A stretch of 64,000 nt of DNA from Devosia sp. YIM 151766 (GCF_030285925.1 NZ_CP127251.1:310001-374000), one strand, 5' to 3'. Counted from the first letter of the stretch, positions 41,730 to 51,602 are shown. The notes: generated from the sequence alone by a model not told the origin. Numbers and translations: made by a program.

Positions 41730-42659
41730 ATGACGTCCGGCACCCCAAGGCATTTTCTGTCCATCGACGATTTCTCCCATACCGAACTGCGCCATATGCT
41801 CGACCAGGCAGGCGCGCTCAAGCAGCGCCTCAAGGAAGGCGACCGGCCCCAGCTCCTGAAAGACAAGGTGCTGGCGATGATCTTCGAGCGCCAGTCCACC
41901 CGCACCCGCGTTTCCTTCGATGTCGGCATGCGCCAGCTCGGCGGTCAGACCCTCATGCTGTCCGGTCAGGAAATGCAGCTTTCCCGCGAGGAGACCCTGG
42001 CCGACACCGCCCGGGTCATGAGCCGCTATGTCGATGCCATCATGATCCGCATCCTCTCCCATGCCGATCTGCTCGAACTGGCCGAGGCGGCGACCGTGCC
42101 GGTCATCAACGGGCTGACGCGGCGGGCCCATCCCTGCCAGATCATGGCCGACCTGATGACCTTCGAGGAGCATCGCGGCTCCATCAGGGGCGCCAAGGTC
42201 GCCTGGGTCGGCGACAGCAATAACGTGCTGCATTCCTGGGTCAATGCGGCCGAGCTGTTCGAGTGCGAGCTGACCATTGCGGTGCCCGACGAATACAGCC
42301 CCGAAAAGGACCTGATGCAGGACATCGAGCGGGCAGGGCAATGGGCCAGGCTCATCGAGGACCCGCGCGAGGCGGCCGAAGGCGCCGACCTGATCATCAC
42401 CGATACCTGGGTCTCGATGGGCGACACCGATGCCGCCGAGCGCCGGCGGGTCTTGAAACCCTATCAGGTCAACACCAATCTAATGGCCTTGGCGAACAAG
42501 GACGCTCTGTTCATGCACTGCCTGCCCGCCCATCGCGGGGACGAGGTGACCGACGAGGTGATCGACGGCCCGCAATCGGTAGTGCTCGACGAAGCCGAAA
42601 ATCGCCTCCACGCCCAGAAAGCCGTTTTGTGCTGGGCCTTTGGAGTCGAGACGAACTAG
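41730..42659 (+). CDS. argF: Ornithine carbamoyltransferase
   Basis: A 309-residue enzyme. It has the carbamoyl-phosphate site [44 protein letters not shown] with the ornithine-binding Asn, and the anabolic OTC motif [16 protein letters not shown]. It makes citrulline from ornithine and carbamoyl phosphate in the cytosol. AAAGGA lies about 9 nt before ATG 41730; an in-frame start at 41679 is less likely. It is 120 bp after argD. Confidence 0.95.
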   Translation: MTSGTPRHFLSIDDFSHTELRHMLDQAGALKQRLKEGDRPQLLKDKVLAMIFERQSTRTRVSFDVGMRQLGGQTLMLSGQEMQLSREETLADTARVMSRYVDAIMIRILSHADLLELAEAATVPVINGLTRRAHPCQIMADLMTFEEHRGSIRGAKVAWVGDSNNVLHSWVNAAELFECELTIAVPDEYSPEKDLMQDIERAGQWARLIEDPREAAEGADLIITDTWVSMGDTDAAERRRVLKPYQVNTNLMALANKDALFMHCLPAHRGDEVTDEVIDGPQSVVLDEAENRLHAQKAVLCWAFGVETN

Positions 42660-42690
42660 CAGTCATGCTGCTCCCATACCCACCGGGTCA

Positions 42691-42749
42691 TCCCTGCGAA
42701 AGCGGGGACCTCCGTTTGTTTTGCAACAGAGGTTCCCGCTTTCGCGGGA
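42691..42749. repeat. Long palindromic intergenic repeat between argF and hslO
   Basis: Arms of about 26 bp (42691-42718 and 42724-42749) form an imperfect hairpin. The core TGCGAAAGCGGGGACCTCC is mirrored by GGTTCCCGCTTTCGCGGGA. It shares its core with the hairpin at 17268-17283. This is a typical repetitive extragenic palindrome and may stabilise or end the argDF transcript. Confidence 0.75.
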
Positions 42750-42815
42750 CTGGCTGGGAGTGAGGTTGGCTAGCGCGTAGCGATCCCGAGGCGTAGCCTA
42801 AGGAAAGACCAGAGA

Positions 42816-43829
42816 ATGACCACGGAAACGACCATGTCAGAGAACCTGCTCTCCGCCCTCGGCCTCGATCGTCCCGAGACGGGCGACGATGCCGTGGTCC
42901 CCTTCACCCTGGACAAGCTCGATACCCGCGGCCGCATCGTCCGCCTCGGCGAGGCGCTCGATACCATTTTGAGCCGTCACGATTATCCGCTGCCGGTCGC
43001 GCGCCTCTTGGGCGAGGCCGTGGTGCTGTCGGCGCTGATCGGCTCCTCGCTCAAATTCGAGGGCCGTTTCATCCTGCAGACGCAGACCGACGGCCCGGTC
43101 AATCTCATCGTCGTCGATTTCGACGCGCCGGACGGCGTGCGCGGCTATGCCCGTTATGACCACGACGCCTTGCTCAAGGCGTCCGAAGCCGGTCGCACCA
43201 GCCCGGCCGAACTGCTCGGCAATGGCCATCTCGCCATGACCATCGACCAGGGCGCCCATATGGAGCGCTATCAGGGCATCGTGGCGCTGGCCGGCAATTC
43301 GCTGGAAGAAGTGGCCCATACCTATTTCATGCAATCCGAGCAGATACCCACCCAGGTGCGGATGGCCGTGGCGCAGATGTCGACCAAGGGCGACCATCGC
43401 CCACGCTGGCGCGCCGGCGGCATGCTGATCCAGCACCTGCCGGCCGCTGGCGGCGCCGTCATGGCCGATCTGCCGGGCAATGGCGATTTCGACGACCCCG
43501 CCATGGCCGACCCCGATTTCGTCGAGGCCGATGGCTGGTCCGAGGCCAAGGCGCTGCTCGGCACGGTGGCCGATCTCGAACTGGCCGACCCCGATCTCTC
43601 GCCCGAACGGCTGCTGTTCCGGCTCTATCACGAGACCGGTGTACGGGTTTTCCCGCCCCTGCCGCTGACGGAGCGCTGCACCTGTTCGGCCGATCGCATC
43701 GAGGACATGCTGGCCACCAGCTTTTCCGACGCGGAACGACAGGATATGGCGGTGGACGGCGAAATCGAGGTGGTCTGCGAATTCTGCTCCACCGCCTATC
43801 GCTTCAATCCGCATCAGTTCCAGAACTGA
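42816..43829 (+). CDS. hslO: Hsp33 redox-regulated chaperone
   Basis: A 337-residue Hsp33. The redox zinc centre is Cys288-x-Cys290 (CTCS) and Cys321-xx-Cys324 (CEFC), the four-Cys set that oxidises to activate holdase function. Other family segments are LLGEAVVLSALIGSSLKFEG, LQTQTDGPVNLIVVDF and GHLAMTID. It protects unfolding proteins in the cytosol during oxidative heat stress. Two close ATGs exist (42816 and 42834); AAGGA further upstream favours the first weakly. It follows argF, separated by the palindromic repeat. Confidence 0.94.
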   Translation: MTTETTMSENLLSALGLDRPETGDDAVVPFTLDKLDTRGRIVRLGEALDTILSRHDYPLPVARLLGEAVVLSALIGSSLKFEGRFILQTQTDGPVNLIVVDFDAPDGVRGYARYDHDALLKASEAGRTSPAELLGNGHLAMTIDQGAHMERYQGIVALAGNSLEEVAHTYFMQSEQIPTQVRMAVAQMSTKGDHRPRWRAGGMLIQHLPAAGGAVMADLPGNGDFDDPAMADPDFVEADGWSEAKALLGTVADLELADPDLSPERLLFRLYHETGVRVFPPLPLTERCTCSADRIEDMLATSFSDAERQDMAVDGEIEVVCEFCSTAYRFNPHQFQN

Positions 43830-44067
43830 TCCCGCCGCTGGCGGCGCCCCCGGTGTGCGGCGCCGCCATCGGCTTGCCAAGCGTCCTGCAACCCGGCAAT
43901 CTATACGCGTTCTAGCGTAGGGGCATGGCCGGGATGAATGCGGAACAGACATCGACCATCCGGAATGGGCAACGCAGGATTCGCGTGGGCCCGCTCACCC
44001 TCGCCGCGCCCAGCGCCCTTCGGGGCATGGATCGTTTCCACATTATTTCCTGAGCCGGAGGCCGACC

Positions 44068-45939
44068 ATGTCCGAGGCGGCCAGTTTGATGCGCGCCTTG
44101 CTCGGTCCGGCATTCGGTGAGGATGAGCTGGAGGCCATGCTCGGCGACGCCTTGTGCAGCGAGGTCGACCCGCTGCATTGGTGCGCCGTACATCTGGGCC
44201 TCTCCCAGGCCGAGATCATGCGCCGCGCCGCCGCCTGGCTGGGCCTGGCCTATCACCATGCCGTGCCCGGTTCTTCTGCGACCCAGATCGCGCCGGCCCG
44301 GCTCGAAATGCTGGGCGAGGTGCGCCTGTTCCGGGTCAGGGTTCTGGATCGCGACATCGCCTTTGCGGCGCCGGATTTTTTCGGCGTATTGCGGCTGAAG
44401 CGGGCCTGTCGGGCCGATCCGGCCCTGCGCCGGCATCTGTGCCTCGTGCCTTTTCCCGCGCTGCGCGATTTGATGATCGAATCCGCCCGGGAGGCCCTGA
44501 TCGACGGCAGCCGCCAGACCCTGGCGCGCGCCTGGCCCCATGCGGCGGCGCAACTCGACCTCTCGCGCCCGGTGCGCCGGACCTTCGCCACCGGCATGAT
44601 TTTGCTCGCCGGATTATTGGTGGCCGCGCCGTTGACCGGGCATTTCTGGTTGCTGCCGCTATGGTTGGCGCTGGTCGCCCTGCCCACCATCTTGCGGCTT
44701 TACGCGCTATCGATTCCCGAATTGCCGCCAGACGGCGAGCCGGCCCCGGCGATCGACGACACGGACCTGCCGGTCTATTCCATTCTCCTGCCGCTGCGGG
44801 ACGAGGCCAATATGGTCGACCAGCTCTATATGAGCCTCAGCCGGCTCGATTATCCGCGCGAAAAGCTCCAGATCATCTTTGCGGTCGAAAGCCGTTCTCC
44901 TGAAACCATTGCCGCCGTGCGCCGCCATCTCGACGATGCCCGTTTCGCTCTGGTGGTGGTGCCCGATGCCCTGCCGCGCACCAAGCCCAAGGCTCTCGAT
45001 TTCGTCCTGCCCTTCTGCCGGGGCGAATTCGTGGTGGTCTATGATGCCGAAGACCTGCCCGAGCCCGGCCAATTGCGCCGGATCGTGGCGCAGTTCCGGC
45101 GTCAGGCCGATGTGCAATGCATCCAGGCGCGGCTGGTCATCGCCAATGGCGAGCAGGGGCTGTTGCCGGCGCTGTTTGCGGGAGAATATGCCGGCCTGTT
45201 CACCATCGTGCTGCCGGCCCTGGCCCATTGGGGCGCAGTCATGCCGCTGGGCGGCACCTCGAACCATTTCCGCCTGGCCAGCTTGCGGCGTCTGGGCGGA
45301 TGGGACGCCTTCAATGTCACCGAGGATGCCGATCTCGGCGTGCGCCTGGCCCGCCGCCATTTCAAGACCGCCACCAGCAGCGCCGTGACCTGGGAGGACG
45401 CGCCGACCGGTTTACGCATCTGGCTGGGCCAGCGCACCCGCTGGATCAAGGGCTGGATGCAGACCTTCGTGGTCCATAACCGCCGGCCCTTGCGCCTGCT
45501 CGCGGATCTGGGCTGGCGGCAATTCGTGCTGTTTCAAATCATCATTCTGGGCATGCTGCTGGCGCCGCTCCTTCACACCGCCCTGGCCATATTCCTGCTC
45601 TGGACACTGCTGTTCGCCCCGCCTCTCGCCTTCGCGCCCGATGTCTGGCTGATCGTCTGCATCGCCGCCCTGATATTCGGGCATGGCGCCGCCATCGCCA
45701 TCAACCTGACCGGCCTGGTCCGAACCGGCCAGCACGGTCTCCGCTGGCAACAGCTTCTGCTGCCATTGTACTGGCTGCTGATTTCCTGGGCCACCCTGCG
45801 CGCCTTGCGCGAATTCGTCAGCCACCCATTCCTCTGGTTCAAGACCCCGCATCAGGTGCGGGCGCCAGCCCGGACCGGCCGCTCCCCGCTTTCCGTTCCT
45901 ACCCTGCGCAAAGCGAAGCTGGATCGGCGCCAGCCCTGA
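44068..45939 (+). CDS. Membrane glycosyltransferase family 2 with an MshEN-like N-terminal domain
   Basis: A 623-residue protein. Residues about 1-165 lack catalytic motifs. They resemble the MshEN/type II secretion ATPase N-terminal fold (MRRAAAWLGLAYHHAVP, LGEVRLFRVRVLDRDIAFAA), which in some proteins binds c-di-GMP. Two membrane segments follow (about 175-215). The GT2 core then has YSILLPLRDEANMVDQLY, DAEDLPEPGQL, TEDADLGVRL and QRTRWIKGW, the processive D,D,D,QxxRW set. Several C-terminal spans follow. It probably polymerises or transfers sugars for an exopolysaccharide across the inner membrane. GGAGG precedes the ATG. Confidence 0.85.
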   Translation: MSEAASLMRALLGPAFGEDELEAMLGDALCSEVDPLHWCAVHLGLSQAEIMRRAAAWLGLAYHHAVPGSSATQIAPARLEMLGEVRLFRVRVLDRDIAFAAPDFFGVLRLKRACRADPALRRHLCLVPFPALRDLMIESAREALIDGSRQTLARAWPHAAAQLDLSRPVRRTFATGMILLAGLLVAAPLTGHFWLLPLWLALVALPTILRLYALSIPELPPDGEPAPAIDDTDLPVYSILLPLRDEANMVDQLYMSLSRLDYPREKLQIIFAVESRSPETIAAVRRHLDDARFALVVVPDALPRTKPKALDFVLPFCRGEFVVVYDAEDLPEPGQLRRIVAQFRRQADVQCIQARLVIANGEQGLLPALFAGEYAGLFTIVLPALAHWGAVMPLGGTSNHFRLASLRRLGGWDAFNVTEDADLGVRLARRHFKTATSSAVTWEDAPTGLRIWLGQRTRWIKGWMQTFVVHNRRPLRLLADLGWRQFVLFQIIILGMLLAPLLHTALAIFLLWTLLFAPPLAFAPDVWLIVCIAALIFGHGAAIAINLTGLVRTGQHGLRWQQLLLPLYWLLISWATLRALREFVSHPFLWFKTPHQVRAPARTGRSPLSVPTLRKAKLDRRQP

Positions 45940-45997
45940 TCAGGACCGTCGGAAATCGTCCGGCGTCTCGGCGGGAATGCGTTCCGGGATCGAGCTT

Positions 45998-46019
45998 TGG
46001 AGCGGGTGAAGGGAATCGA
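45998..46019. mobile_element. Left attachment site (attL), tRNA-Gly 3' end duplicate
   Basis: A 22-bp sequence starting TGGAGCGGGTGAAGGG is identical to 59420-59441, the 3' end of the tRNA-Gly(CCC) gene, in the same orientation. Identity stops at both sides of the 22 bp. It marks the left boundary of a 13.4-kb island that would have integrated by site-specific recombination at the tRNA. Confidence 0.88.
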
Positions 46020-46318
46020 GTGTGTTCGGTTCAGTTAGGTATTTCAATGACTTAGTTAGAAGTCGTCAAGTCCAGGTAGCACCATATGTGGCGCAGTTTG
46101 TAGCACACAAATTGCCCATGGACGTTAATCCTGATCGTTGTCGATGTATCGTCGGCTGGTCGTTCCGAGGCGGCCGCCAGAGTTGGTTGCATAACTCTGA
46201 CAGTCTAGCCAGTGGCCATCAACCTACTCACACAGGAGAAGCCACATGGCTGGTCGCACCATACGCCACGATCACAAAAACCACAGCCGGACTTCGGCAC
46301 CAGGAATCTCATGCCAGT
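46020..46318. other. Non-coding island edge with an integrase-arm-like motif
   Basis: About 300 bp without a recognisable gene. TGGCGCAGTTTGTAGCACA at 46087-46105 closely matches TGGTGCGTTTTGTAGCACA at 59314-59332, inside the other end of the island at a similar distance from its repeat. GTAGCACCA also occurs nearby at about 46076. Such repeats are typical arm-type binding sites of tyrosine integrases (inference). Confidence 0.5.
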
Positions 46319-46532
46319 TACAAATTCTATCGAGGCGCTGAACTCCAAGCTTCGCCGGGCGGCCAGGGCCAGGGGCCATTTCCCCAGCGACGATGCCGCT
46401 ACCAAGTTGCTCTATCTAATCTTGAACCGGTCAGAGAAAGAGTGGAAAATGCCGCCACGTGAGTGGTTAATGGCCAAGGCGCAGTTCGCCGTCATCTTCG
46501 GTGAGCGCTTCATAAAAACCATGGCGGCGTAA
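46319..46532 (+). pseudogene. IS256-family transposase, C-terminal fragment
   Basis: Translation gives TNSIEALNSKLRRAARARGH, FPSDDAATKLLYLILNRSEK and MPPREWLMAKAQFAVIFGER, the well-conserved C-terminal end of IS256/Mutator-type transposases, with a normal end at 46532. Everything upstream, including two catalytic acids, is missing. GAAATTACTGACACTCCC at about 46556-46573 is plausibly the IS right terminal repeat. A remnant at the left edge of the island. Confidence 0.88.
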
Positions 46533-46612
46533 TATGAAATCACCCGCCAAACACGAAATTACTGACACTCCCCCGATCTACTTGACGACGGAGTTGCAAT
46601 TAGACAACCCCA

Positions 46613-47581
46613 TTAGTCGGTAACGCTTTTCGACGCGTGATGACGGTGCTCTTTCGTCGTCCGGAGAAGATCTTCGATCTCGGCGCGCGATGGCATTGCG
46701 GGGCCGGTGCCGGGTTTTTGTACGGCGAGGCCGGCCACGGCCATGGCAAAATGTACGGCTTGGAGCGGCGCACGCCCCTCGGCAAGTGCCGTGACGAACC
46801 CGCCATTGAAAGCATCGCCGGCTCCGGCTGTGTCGATGATATTCTCGACCCGGAAGGCGGGCACCATATGCGTGCCCGTCTCGCCGTGCAGCAGGGCGCC
46901 ACGGGCACCGAGCGTAATCAATGCATTGCGGGCGCCCTTGGCTAACAGGCATCTGGCCGCCTGCACCACGCCCTCATCGGTGCTGGTGTCTATGCCGGTC
47001 AGCGTGGCTGCCTCGGTTTCGTTTGGGGTCACGTAGTCGCACAGTCCGTAGATGTCGTCGTCGACTGGAATAGCGGGGGCGGTGTTAAGCACGGTGGTTA
47101 CCCCGTGCGCTCGGGCAACACGCAGACCTGCCAAGGCGGCATCGAGGGGCTGCTCGAACTGGGTCAGGAAAACGCTTGCCCCGGCAATGCGCGCTTCGGC
47201 CGCACTTATGTCGGCGGGGGTGAGGCGGGCGGCGGCGCCGATTTCCACGATAATGGCATTGTCGCCCGTGCCGGTGGCGACGAAGATGAAGGCGGCGCCA
47301 GTGGCCGCGCTTTCATCGATGGCGACATGCGAGGTGTCGATGCCGTCGGCGCTCCAGGTATCGAGCGCCAAGGTACCAAACGTGTCCCTGCCGATACGCG
47401 TAATCATGGCGGTCTTGGCCCCAGCCCGCGCCGCAGCGATCGCCTGATTGGAGCCCTTGCCGCCCGGACCGCTCGAAAAACCCTGCCCGAGCAGGGTTTC
47501 TCCGATGATCGGCAGGCGGGGGGCCTTGAACGCCAGGTCGGCGACGAAGGCTCCCAGAATGACGACTTCGCCCGTATTCAT
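46613..47581 (-). CDS. Ribokinase-like PfkB-family sugar kinase
   Basis: A 322-residue PfkB kinase. Substrate-binding GGKGSNQAIAAARAG lies near the N-terminus (GPGGKGSNQ is the ribokinase form). The anion-hole/catalytic motif is DTAGAGDAFNGGFVTAL, with Asp as base. NTAPAIPV and TPNETEAATLTGI are ribokinase-typical. It phosphorylates ribose or, in this operon, possibly deoxyribose at O5, feeding DeoC. ATG 47581 lies 25 bp after the aldehyde dehydrogenase stop, with AGGAAAG upstream. Last gene of the operon from 51602. Confidence 0.88.
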   Translation of the reverse strand: MNTGEVVILGAFVADLAFKAPRLPIIGETLLGQGFSSGPGGKGSNQAIAAARAGAKTAMITRIGRDTFGTLALDTWSADGIDTSHVAIDESAATGAAFIFVATGTGDNAIIVEIGAAARLTPADISAAEARIAGASVFLTQFEQPLDAALAGLRVARAHGVTTVLNTAPAIPVDDDIYGLCDYVTPNETEAATLTGIDTSTDEGVVQAARCLLAKGARNALITLGARGALLHGETGTHMVPAFRVENIIDTAGAGDAFNGGFVTALAEGRAPLQAVHFAMAVAGLAVQKPGTGPAMPSRAEIEDLLRTTKEHRHHASKSVTD

Positions 47582-47606
47582 CGCTTGCTCTTTCCTGAAA
47601 ATGGCT

Positions 47607-49985
47607 TCAGTCCCCATAAGGCACCCAGACGTTCTTCACTTCTACGGCGCGCCGCAGGAAGGGGGCAAGGGCGCCACCCGGCCCGGTCCAGTCGACAGCA
47701 TGCCCGCCCGAAGTCCAGACGCGCTTGAGATTGTCGGCCGAGGCGGTTTCGACGCTTTTGCAGATATCGCCATCGGCTACGACCCAGAGACCATCTACAT
47801 CGGCGTGCCTGGCCAGAACCGTGGCGAGATCCTTGGCGCCGCCGGTGACGATATTGATGACGCCTGCAGGAATATCGGAGGTTTCGATGACCTGATAGAG
47901 GTCGGTGGCGATAAGAGCCCAGCGCGCGGAAGGCACGGCGACAACCCTATTGCCCATGGCAAGGGCAGGCGCGATCATCGAAATTAGCCCCAGCAGCGGC
48001 TGGTCGTCGCCGGCGATAAGACCGAGGACGCCGACCGGCTCGTTGAGCGCCAGGGTGACGACACGTGAAGGCGGGCTATGCACCACGCCTTCGAATTTGT
48101 CGGCCATGCCTGCGGCCTCGAAGAGCTTTTCGATGGATGCTTCTACCTCCTCGCTCGCCGTCTTGGCCGGGCAATCCGTTAGCATGCGGAGGCGATGGGC
48201 AAACTCCTCTGCGCGAACGGAGAGATTTTCCGCGAGAAAATAGAGCACCTGCGCGCGATTATAGGCGGTAGCCGAAGCCCAGCCCCCGGCAGCGTGGGCG
48301 GCGCTCACGGCGTCGCGGATATCCTTGCGATTGCCAAGGCCGACCTCGCCGATATGTTTTCCCTTCTTGTCGAGAACGGCCATGGAGTAGTTGGCGTCGG
48401 GGCGTACCTGCTTGCCACCAATAAACAGTTTTGGCGTGCGGTCGATGACCCCATCGGCGCCATCGCCGCGTTCAAAAACGCCGCCGGGTACGCTGGCCGG
48501 GGCCAGCGGCGCCGCCTTGGCCTTGGGAAGCGCCAGATATTCATACATGCCCTCGCGACCGCCTTCGCGGCCAAAACCGCTTTCGCGATAGCCGCCAAAA
48601 CCACAGGCAGCATCGAACATATTGGTCCCATTGATCCAGATGACGCCGGCCTTAAGCTGAGGAGCGACATGGAGGGCGAGATTGACATTCTCGCTCCACA
48701 CCGAGGCTGCCAGCCCATAGCGGGTATTGTTGGCGAGCTCGATGCTCTCCTCGGTATTGCGGAAGGTCATGACGGCGAGAACCGGACCAAAGACCTCTTC
48801 CTGTGCAAGAATATTGGAGGTCGCGACATTTGTGGCCAGCACCGGCTGGTGGAACCATCCCGTGGCCGGCACGGCGCCATCGGGCCGCCAACATTGCGCG
48901 CCCTGCGCTTCGCCCGCCGCCACCATGGATTGCACGCGCTCTAACTGGCTCTTGTCGACCATCGGGCCAATGTCGGTGTTCTTGTCGAGCGGATCGCCGA
49001 CGCGCAGTTTTTCCATGCGCGCCTTGACCTTGCCGATAAAGGCCTCGGCGATGCTTTCGTGCACCAGAAGGCGCGAGCCGGCGCAGCAGACCTGGCCCTG
49101 GTTGAACCAGATGCCATCCACCAGCCCCTCGACGGCGGAATCGAGATCGGCGTCTTCAAAGACGATGAAGGCCGACTTCCCGCCCAGTTCCAGCGACAGC
49201 TTCTTGCCCGTTCCGGCGGTGGCGCGGCGAATGATCTTTCCAACCTCCGAGGAGCCCGTAAAGGCGATCTTGTCGACACCCGGATGATTGACTATGGCCG
49301 CGCCCACTTCTGGCCCGCCATGGATGATATTGACCACGCCCTTGGGCACGCCGGCCTTTTCGCAAATCTCGGCAAAAAGAATGGCGGAGAGCGGCGTGAA
49401 CTCGGCGGGCTTGAGCACCACGGTGCAACCGGCGGCCAGAGCCGGGGCAATCTTCCAGGCGAGCATCAGCAGGGGGAAGTTCCAAGGAATGATCTGTCCG
49501 GCGACGCCGATCCCAGTGTGGCCGGGGAATTCCTTGTGCAGCGACTGGGCCCAGCCGGCATGATGGATGAAATGGCGTATCGCCAGTGGCACGTCGATAT
49601 CGCGGCTCTCGCGGATTGGCTTACCATTGTCGATGGATTCGAGCACGGCTAAGAGCCGGGCATGACGCTGCATGGCGCGGCCGATGGCATAAAGAACTCG
49701 GGCGCGCTGATAACCGCCCAGAGCCTGCCATTTGGGCAGGGCTTTTCGCGCGGCAGCAACGGCCGCGTCGACATCGGCGCTGCTGGCCTCGGAAAGTTCA
49801 GCGAGGCGCTTGCTGGTGGAGGGTTCGGAAACGGCGAAGCTATTTTCGCCGGTGGCCTTTTTCCATTCTCCGCCGATGAATTGGCAGGCGGCGAAGTTGC
49901 GGTCTTTCAGCCAGGCATCGGCTTCGCCGCGCGCTTCGGGAGCAGGGGCATAGTGCATGGCGTGGTAGCGTTCCAAAATGTTCAC
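47607..49985 (-). CDS. Tandem-domain aldehyde dehydrogenase (ALDH16 type)
   Basis: A 792-residue protein of two ALDH domains. Domain 1 (about 1-505) is complete: GQIIPWNFPLLML, LSLELGGKSAFIVFEDADLD with catalytic Glu, FNQGQVCCAGSR with catalytic Cys, and EEVFGPVLAVM. Domain 2 (about 525-792) keeps the fold (GKHIGEVGLGNRKDIRDAV, EPVGVLGLIAGDDQPLLGLI) but lacks the Glu and Cys motifs. This active-plus-inactive plan is that of ALDH16. Next to DeoC, it probably oxidises acetaldehyde from deoxyribose-5-phosphate cleavage to acetate. GTG start at 49985 with GAGGGAAA upstream; 11 bp after DeoC. Confidence 0.9.
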   Translation of the reverse strand: MNILERYHAMHYAPAPEARGEADAWLKDRNFAACQFIGGEWKKATGENSFAVSEPSTSKRLAELSEASSADVDAAVAAARKALPKWQALGGYQRARVLYAIGRAMQRHARLLAVLESIDNGKPIRESRDIDVPLAIRHFIHHAGWAQSLHKEFPGHTGIGVAGQIIPWNFPLLMLAWKIAPALAAGCTVVLKPAEFTPLSAILFAEICEKAGVPKGVVNIIHGGPEVGAAIVNHPGVDKIAFTGSSEVGKIIRRATAGTGKKLSLELGGKSAFIVFEDADLDSAVEGLVDGIWFNQGQVCCAGSRLLVHESIAEAFIGKVKARMEKLRVGDPLDKNTDIGPMVDKSQLERVQSMVAAGEAQGAQCWRPDGAVPATGWFHQPVLATNVATSNILAQEEVFGPVLAVMTFRNTEESIELANNTRYGLAASVWSENVNLALHVAPQLKAGVIWINGTNMFDAACGFGGYRESGFGREGGREGMYEYLALPKAKAAPLAPASVPGGVFERGDGADGVIDRTPKLFIGGKQVRPDANYSMAVLDKKGKHIGEVGLGNRKDIRDAVSAAHAAGGWASATAYNRAQVLYFLAENLSVRAEEFAHRLRMLTDCPAKTASEEVEASIEKLFEAAGMADKFEGVVHSPPSRVVTLALNEPVGVLGLIAGDDQPLLGLISMIAPALAMGNRVVAVPSARWALIATDLYQVIETSDIPAGVINIVTGGAKDLATVLARHADVDGLWVVADGDICKSVETASADNLKRVWTSGGHAVDWTGPGGALAPFLRRAVEVKNVWVPYGD

Positions 49986-49996
49986 GGGCGTTTCCC

Positions 49997-51022
49997 TCAG
50001 GCCATGGCGTGACGATGCGTGGCTGAATAGCCGCCGGTCAGGTGGTGTTCGAGCTGGCGCTCGATATCGGTGAGCAGGCTCGATGCGCCGAAGCGGAAAA
50101 GATCGGGCTCGAGCCAGCGTCGGCCAAGTTCCTCCTTCATCAGCACCAACCAGTCGAGCGACGACTTGGCCGTGCTGATGCCACCGGCCGGCTTGAAGCC
50201 GATCTTGAAGCCGGTGCGCTCCTCATAGGCGCGGATGGCGCGGGTCATAACCAGTCCCACGGGCAGGGTGGCATTGACGCTTTCCTTGCCGGTGGAAGTC
50301 TTGATGAAATCGGCACCTGCCATCATCGCCACCATCGACGCGAGCATGACATTGCGCAGGGTCGACAGGTCGCCGGTGCCGAGAATGACCTTGAGATGGG
50401 CTGACCCGCAGGCATCGCGGAACTGGGCGATTTCGTCATAAAGCTCGCTCCAGCGCGCGCCATAGACGAGGCCACGCGGAATGACGACGTCGATCTCGTC
50501 GGCTCCGTCGGCCACCGAAGCGTGGATTTCCGCTATGCGCTGGGGAAGAGGGCTCAGGCCATGCGGGAAGGCCGTGGACACGGCCGCGACATGAATGCCA
50601 CTGCCCGAAAGCGCCTTTGCTGCCGTGGCGACGAAGGGGTGATAGACGCAGACGGCGGCCGGTCGGATATGGGCGCCGGCAATGCCCAGGCCTTCAACAA
50701 GGTCATCGCGCAGCGGGCGCAGGGCCTTGGCGCAGAGACGACGAACGCGCTCGTCGGTATCGTTGCTGCTGAGCGTCGTCAGGTCCATCAGGCTTAGGGC
50801 GCGCAACAGCCAGGCGGCCTGATTGTCGGCCTTGATCGAGCGGCGCTTCGTAAGGTTTGCCGTGCGCCGTTCGAGAGCGCTGCGATTGACTGGACGCATG
50901 GCGTCGAGCCAGCTCATATCGAGCGGCACGCCGGGATTGCGCGGCAGGTCATGGCAGACGGCGGTGGCGATGGCGGCCCCGGCTCGAACGACCGGCAGGG
51001 CTTGGGCTTGGCTTGCTTCCAT
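49997..51022 (-). CDS. deoC: Deoxyribose-phosphate aldolase
   Basis: A 341-residue class I aldolase. Schiff-base Lys241 is in GADFIKTSTGKESVNAT, and the proton-relay Lys277 is in IGFKPAGGISTAK. The N-terminal third is longer than in E. coli DeoC, as in the long DeoC group with MDLTTLSSNDTDERVRRLCA. It cleaves 2-deoxyribose 5-phosphate to glyceraldehyde 3-phosphate and acetaldehyde. ATG 51022 has GGAGAAG upstream. It lies between the deoxyribosyltransferase and the aldehyde dehydrogenase genes, a direct route for deoxyribose carbon. Confidence 0.94.
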   Translation of the reverse strand: MEASQAQALPVVRAGAAIATAVCHDLPRNPGVPLDMSWLDAMRPVNRSALERRTANLTKRRSIKADNQAAWLLRALSLMDLTTLSSNDTDERVRRLCAKALRPLRDDLVEGLGIAGAHIRPAAVCVYHPFVATAAKALSGSGIHVAAVSTAFPHGLSPLPQRIAEIHASVADGADEIDVVIPRGLVYGARWSELYDEIAQFRDACGSAHLKVILGTGDLSTLRNVMLASMVAMMAGADFIKTSTGKESVNATLPVGLVMTRAIRAYEERTGFKIGFKPAGGISTAKSSLDWLVLMKEELGRRWLEPDLFRFGASSLLTDIERQLEHHLTGGYSATHRHAMA

Positions 51023-51035
51023 GGTCTTCTCCGGG

Positions 51036-51602
51036 TCAGGACAGCAATTGCCTGGCGGCAATGGCGAGGCAGGCTTGGAAAGCCGTGAGATCGGTATAAA
51101 GCCGCTCGCGGCTGGCTTCATGGCGAATGACCGCGCCATTGCGGCTCTCGATGCCGCCATCGAGCATGAGATTGTCGACAAAGCCGCAATTCTCAAGCAT
51201 CAGCCCGTCCGTGCCGCGCTGCTGTCCCTGCGCATCTTCGCGCACATCCCCGCCATACCAGGCGCTGGTGCGCTCGAAGAGCCCGTCGGTCACATTGGTA
51301 AAGGCATAGGCGGGGCAACCGCGGGCGCACATGAAACCCAGCTCATATACCGTGCCCACATCGGCCGAGAGCCCGCGATAGGGTGTCAGATTGGCGATAA
51401 TGACATCGGCGCTCAGCATCAGCGCTTCATTATGCGCGCTGATCGCCAGACCCTTTTCCCGCCCGCTCAGGCTCGGCGCCACCGTGAGGTCGCCTGGCGC
51501 TACCGGAGTAAAGCCATGAACGCGGGTCAGGGATATCTTCTCGTCGAGGATTTCCCGGGCATTGGGAAGGAATACTTCCGGGCCGGCCAGATAGATTTTC
51601 AT
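51036..51602 (-). CDS. Nucleoside 2-deoxyribosyltransferase-family enzyme
   Basis: A 188-residue protein. It starts MKIYLAGPEVFLPNAREILD, then has ADVIIANLTPYRGLSADVGT and the catalytic Glu87 in GTVYELGFMCARG. This is the family's active site, where Glu attacks the N-glycosidic carbon. The enzyme either transfers deoxyribose between bases or hydrolyses deoxynucleosides or their monophosphates. With DeoC downstream, release of deoxyribose from imported deoxynucleosides is likely (inference). First gene of the operon, with an 18-bp palindrome about 100 bp upstream. Confidence 0.88.
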   Translation of the reverse strand: MKIYLAGPEVFLPNAREILDEKISLTRVHGFTPVAPGDLTVAPSLSGREKGLAISAHNEALMLSADVIIANLTPYRGLSADVGTVYELGFMCARGCPAYAFTNVTDGLFERTSAWYGGDVREDAQGQQRGTDGLMLENCGFVDNLMLDGGIESRNGAVIRHEASRERLYTDLTAFQACLAIAARQLLS

